DNA of 64,000 nucleotides, from the NCBI RefSeq assembly GCF_004684345.1, contig NZ_CP038469.1:4402001-4466000 (forward strand). The letters are read 5' to 3'. Positions 61,004 through 64,000 of the stretch are shown here, piece after piece. Each line of letters opens with the position of its first letter. The first letter of the stretch is position 1. The DNA comes from Citrobacter tructae (GTDB lineage: Bacteria > Pseudomonadota > Gammaproteobacteria > Enterobacterales > Enterobacteriaceae). The notes below the pieces were generated by a model. That model ran no database searches. It was not told the origin of the DNA and saw nothing but the letters and a program-made list of their open reading frames with translations. The position numbers and the translations under genes were made by a program.

Positions 61004-61031
61004 TTGACTTATAAGTCCCAGAAAGTAATAT
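61004..61031 (+). promoter_or_regulatory. Promoter of the tRNA operon
   Basis: TTGACT and TAATAT separated by 16 bp, followed by a GC-rich discriminator (TGCGCCACGCAGCG), the pattern of stringently controlled stable-RNA promoters, about 60 bp before the tRNA-Ser. Confidence 0.75.
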
Positions 61032-61094
61032 GTGCGCCACGCAGCGACGATGAGCAGAAACAAGTTCTTCGAAGCACTCGCAAGAGGCGTTGTT

Positions 61095-61187
61095 GGTGAG
61101 GTGGCCGAGAGGCTGAAGGCGCTCCCCTGCTAAGGGAGTATGCGGTCAAAAGCTGCATCCGGGGTTCGAATCCCCGCCTCACCGCCA
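61095..61187 (+). tRNA. serV: tRNA-Ser(GCU)
   Basis: 93-nt class II tRNA with acceptor GGTGAGG/CCTCACC, anticodon GCT in the CCCTGCTAAGGG loop, long variable arm, TTCGAAT T-loop and encoded GCCA end. Position after csrA matches serV. Confidence 0.97.
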
Positions 61188-61190
61188 TTT

Positions 61191-61267
61191 GCATCCGTAG
61201 CTCAGCTGGATAGAGTACTCGGCTACGAACCGAGCGGTCGGAGGTTCGAATCCTCCCGGATGCACCA
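61191..61267 (+). tRNA. tRNA-Arg(ACG), copy 1
   Basis: 77-nt tRNA, acceptor GCATCCG/CGGATGC, anticodon ACG in CTACGAACC, TTCGAAT loop, encoded CCA. ACG is modified to ICG by TadA and reads CGU, CGC and CGA codons. Confidence 0.97.
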
Positions 61268-61327
61268 TATTACCTGATGTTGCTTTAGCAGCGATATCAA
61301 CTCTGCAGTAAAGTAAGTTTCCCTGAT

Positions 61328-61404
61328 GCATCCGTAGCTCAGCTGGATAGAGTACTCGGCTACGAACCGAGCGGTCGGAGGTTCGAATCCTCCCGGATGC
61401 ACCA
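61328..61404 (+). tRNA. tRNA-Arg(ACG), copy 2
   Basis: Identical in sequence to copy 1. Its downstream spacer is like that after copy 4, suggesting duplication in pairs. Confidence 0.97.
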
Positions 61405-61517
61405 TCTTCTCCGAGATAACAGCTAAACTGTTGTTTCATGGTCTGCGAGATAATCGCGAGCGCCAGGGAGGAGAACGTTGCTTCAGCAACGGCCCGCAGG
61501 GCGAGGCGCAGCCGAGT

Positions 61518-61536
61518 AATCCTCCCGGATGCACCA
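61518..61536 (+). repeat. Reiterated 3' end of tRNA-Arg
   Basis: AATCCTCCCGGATGCACCA, exactly the last 19 bases of the tRNA-Arg, occurs without the rest of the tRNA in the spacer between copies 2 and 3. It resembles the 19-bp tRNA-end repeats known in the E. coli tyrT locus. Confidence 0.85.
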
Positions 61537-61598
61537 TCTCTTACTTGATATCGCTTTTATAACGATATCAATATCGGCAGTAAAGCAAGTTTCCTGAT

Positions 61599-61675
61599 GC
61601 ATCCGTAGCTCAGCTGGATAGAGTACTCGGCTACGAACCGAGCGGTCGGAGGTTCGAATCCTCCCGGATGCACCA
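61599..61675 (+). tRNA. tRNA-Arg(ACG), copy 3
   Basis: Identical to copy 1. The upstream spacer (GATATCAA...CAGTAAAG...AAGTTTCC) repeats the spacer before copy 2. Confidence 0.97.
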
Positions 61676-61711
61676 TTCTTTGTTTTACACGATAGTCAGC
61701 AATTCCCTGAT

Positions 61712-61788
61712 GCATCCGTAGCTCAGCTGGATAGAGTACTCGGCTACGAACCGAGCGGTCGGAGGTTCGAATCCTCCCGGATGCACCA
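61712..61788 (+). tRNA. tRNA-Arg(ACG), copy 4
   Basis: Identical to copy 1 and last of the array. No clear intrinsic terminator follows. Confidence 0.97.
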
Positions 61789-61954
61789 TCTTCTCCGAGA
61801 TAACAGCCAGCCTGTTGTTTCATGTCTGTAAGCACCATCCCCTCCCTTTCTGAATAATCTCTTTGCTCCCTGAACAATCCTCAATTCGCTGTCAGCGACA
61901 AAATCAATCAATTACGATAAAGTAACGTCTGGTCATTCGGCTTGTGAGAAGACG

Positions 61955-62521
61955 ATGTACGAACGTTATGCGGGTTTGATTTTTGATATGGATGGCACCA
62001 TCCTCGATACTGAGCCAACGCACCGTAAAGCGTGGCATGAAGTATTAGGGCGCTATGGACTCCGTTTTGACGAGCAGGCTATGGTCGCACTCAACGGCTC
62101 CCCAACGTGGCGTATTGCGCAGTCGGTTATTGAACTGAATAATGCCGATCTTGATCCCCATGCGCTGGCGCGTGAAAAAACCGACAGCGTTAAAAGCATG
62201 CTGCTGGATAGCGTCCAGCCGTTGCCGCTGGTCGATGTCGTGAAAGCCTGGCATGGTCGCCGGCCTATGTCGGTTGGCACCGGGAGCGAAAGCGCCATTG
62301 CAGAGGCGCTGCTCGCGCATTTGGGGCTACGCCACTATTTTGATGCCGTAGTTGCGGCCGATCACGTACAACGCCATAAGCCCGCGCCAGACACGTTTTT
62401 GCTCTGTGCCGAACGTATGGGCGTCGTTCCGACCCAATGCGTGGTATTTGAAGACGCGGACTTCGGCCTGCAGGCGGCGCGTGCGGCAGGAATGGATGTT
62501 GTGGATGTCCGGTTATTGTGA
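61955..62521 (+). CDS. yqaB: Fructose-1-phosphate phosphatase YqaB
   Basis: 188-residue HAD-family phosphatase. Nucleophile motif FDMDGTILDTEP near residue 10, Thr/Ser motif VGTGSES near 107, Lys in HKPAPDTF, and acidic motif VFEDADFG. Cytoplasmic; acts on fructose 1-phosphate and related sugars. It overlaps yqaA by 4 bp. Confidence 0.95.
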   Translation: MYERYAGLIFDMDGTILDTEPTHRKAWHEVLGRYGLRFDEQAMVALNGSPTWRIAQSVIELNNADLDPHALAREKTDSVKSMLLDSVQPLPLVDVVKAWHGRRPMSVGTGSESAIAEALLAHLGLRHYFDAVVAADHVQRHKPAPDTFLLCAERMGVVPTQCVVFEDADFGLQAARAAGMDVVDVRLL

Positions 62522-62946
62522 GTGATGGACTGTCACTTCTGTCACTGTTTGCCAGCAGTTTTCTCAGCGCCACACTGTTGCCTGGAAATTCTGAAGTTGT
62601 TTTAGTGGCCTTGCTGGTTTCCGGGGTGAGTCATCCCTGGGTCTTAGTCTTAACAGCAACAATAGGTAATAGCCTTGGAGGGTTAACTAACGTTATCCTT
62701 GGGCGCGTTTTCCCGTTGCGTAAAACTTCACGCTGGCAAGAGAAAGCCACGGGTTGGCTGCAGCGCTATGGCGCTGTCACACTATTATTAAGCTGGATGC
62801 CGGTTGTAGGTGATTTATTGTGCCTGTTAGCGGGGTGGATGCGCATCTCGTGGGGACCAGTACTCTTTTTTTTATGCCTTGGCAAAGCGTTGCGCTATGT
62901 TGTGGTCGCAGCGGTTACGACTCAGGGTATTATGTGGTGGCACTAA
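62518..62946 (+). CDS. yqaA: Inner-membrane protein YqaA (DedA/VTT-like)
   Basis: 142-residue protein with about four hydrophobic segments and the pattern LPGNSEVVLVALLVSG and GNSLGGLTNVILGR of small SNARE-associated/DedA relatives. It starts at GTG 62518 overlapping the yqaB stop. Function unknown. Confidence 0.92.
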   Translation: MSDGLSLLSLFASSFLSATLLPGNSEVVLVALLVSGVSHPWVLVLTATIGNSLGGLTNVILGRVFPLRKTSRWQEKATGWLQRYGAVTLLLSWMPVVGDLLCLLAGWMRISWGPVLFFLCLGKALRYVVVAAVTTQGIMWWH

Positions 62947-63023
62947 TTGTGTTGTGAAATGGCCTGTAGGGTAACCAATACCATTATGCTAATTAAAACG
63001 ATTTTGACAGGCGGGAGGTCAAT

Positions 63024-64000
63024 TTGATCCCGGACGTATCACAGGCACTGGCCTGGCTGGAAAAACATCCTCAGGCGTTAAAGGGGATTCAACGTGGTCT
63101 GGAGCGCGAAACGCTGCGTGTTAATGCCGATGGCTCACTGGCGACGACAGGCCATCCAGATGTGTTAGGCTCAGCGTTAACGCATAAGTGGATAACCACT
63201 GACTTTGCCGAAGCTCTGCTGGAGTTTATTACGCCACCGGGCGACGATATTCAGAAAATGCTCACGTTCATGCGTGACCTGCATCGTTATACCGCCCGAA
63301 ATCTGGGCGACGAGCGCATGTGGCCGTTGAGCATGCCTTGCTATATTGCTGAAGGTCAGGATATTGAGCTGGCGCAGTACGGTACCTCGAATATTGGCCG
63401 TCTGAAAACGCTCTACCGTGAAGGTCTCAAAAACCGTTACGGCGCGCTGATGCAAACCATCTCCGGCGTACACTACAATTTCTCGCTGCCGATGGCATTC
63501 TGGCAGGCGAAATGCGGTGTAACGGACAATGAAGACGCCAAAGAAAAAGTGTCCGCAGGCTACTTCCGCTTGATCCGCAACTATTACCGTTTCGGTTGGG
63601 TGATCCCGTACCTGTTTGGCGCATCTCCGGCCATTTGTTCCTCTTTCCTGCAAGGGAAGCCCACGACCCTGCCGTTTGAAAAAACCGACTGCGGTATGTA
63701 TTACTTACCGTACGCGACGTCGCTGCGTTTGAGCGATTTGGGTTATACCAATAAGTCGCAAAGCAATCTCGGAATTACGTTTAACGATTTGCATGAGTAT
63801 GTGGCAGGATTGAAGCGCGCGATTAAAACCCCTTCCGAGGAGTACGCGGCAATCGGTCTGGAGAAAGACGGTAAACGTCTGCAAATTAACAGCAACGTGC
63901 TACAGATTGAAAATGAACTGTACGCACCGATTCGCCCGAAACGCGTTACGCGCAGCGGAGAATCGCCGTCAGATGCGCTACTGCGTGGCGGTATTGAGTA
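63024..64000 (+). CDS. gshA: Glutamate-cysteine ligase, 5' part
   Basis: First enzyme of glutathione synthesis. Begins at TTG 63024 behind GGGAGGT, the rare start also used in E. coli, giving MIPDVSQALAWLEKHPQAL. About 325 of roughly 518 residues are inside the window before it runs off the end. Conserved blocks GLERETLRVN, SGVHYNFSLP and INSNVLQIENELYAPIRPKR are present. Confidence 0.97.
   Translation, partial: MIPDVSQALAWLEKHPQALKGIQRGLERETLRVNADGSLATTGHPDVLGSALTHKWITTDFAEALLEFITPPGDDIQKMLTFMRDLHRYTARNLGDERMWPLSMPCYIAEGQDIELAQYGTSNIGRLKTLYREGLKNRYGALMQTISGVHYNFSLPMAFWQAKCGVTDNEDAKEKVSAGYFRLIRNYYRFGWVIPYLFGASPAICSSFLQGKPTTLPFEKTDCGMYYLPYATSLRLSDLGYTNKSQSNLGITFNDLHEYVAGLKRAIKTPSEEYAAIGLEKDGKRLQINSNVLQIENELYAPIRPKRVTRSGESPSDALLRGGIE

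Noticed and set aside
61191..61788. Regularly repeated sequence that could look like a CRISPR array
   Set aside because: The repeats are complete 77-nt tRNA-Arg genes with cloverleaf features and encoded CCA; spacers are repeated rather than unique. No CRISPR array or cas gene was seen in the window.

Overview
The window is enterobacterial chromosome. Gene order and protein sequences are close to Escherichia and Salmonella, and the MutS N-terminus, the sit operon between mutS and fhlA, and the mix of asc, nor and srl loci fit Citrobacter best. The genus is inferred from recall, not from a search. The backbone runs ftsB-ispDF-truD-surE-pcm-nlpD-rpoS, then mutS, sitABCD, fhlA, hypABCDE, hycABCDEFGHI, ascBFG, hydN-hypF, norRVW, the sorbitol (srl/gut) operon, mltB, pncC, recA-recX-alaS-csrA, a tRNA-Ser/tRNA-Arg array, yqaBA and the start of gshA.

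Region by region. 0.2-6.5 kb holds cell division, isoprenoid, RNA modification and stress genes ending in rpoS. 6.5-8.3 kb is the polymorphic rpoS-mutS interval: an uncharacterised two-gene membrane/secreted cassette, then a scar where a hosA remnant abuts the last codons of a hydroxyarylate decarboxylase subunit C gene, leaving an orphan subunit D. From 10.9 to 15.6 kb, next to the 5' end of mutS, lies a degraded AT-rich island. A 71-bp copy of the mutS start flanks it on both sides, and each copy is followed by the N-terminal part of a phage-type integrase. This looks like two elements integrated in tandem at the mutS start and then eroded. Inside are IS3-family fragments, a decayed second cysH, an intact glycosyltransferase, the stump of a dTDP-sugar isomerase, and a Fic gene broken inside its catalytic motif.

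15.8-18.2 kb carries a YjiH/YjiG-type membrane pair with an M20 metallopeptidase, behind a good CRP site. 18.3-21.8 kb is the sitABCD manganese/iron transporter with adjacent MntR-like and Fur-like sites. In Salmonella this mutS-fhlA interval holds SPI-1; no type III secretion genes are present here. 21.9-44.5 kb is the formate hydrogenlyase regulon: fhlA, the hyp maturation genes, the hyc hydrogenase-3 operon and hydN-hypF, with sigma-54 promoters and shared FhlA-type motifs. It is interrupted by a SymE-like gene and the asc beta-glucoside operon, and a molbindin gene sits beside fhlA.

44.5-48.9 kb is the nitric oxide reductase system norVW-norR with three NorR sites. 48.8-53.8 kb is the sorbitol PTS operon. 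The remainder is conserved housekeeping sequence: SOS-regulated recA-recX, alaS, csrA, and one tRNA-Ser plus four identical tRNA-Arg genes, one followed by a reiterated tRNA 3' end. The most novel parts are the 6.6-7.6 kb cassette and the tandem island at mutS; no complete undescribed system could be demonstrated.
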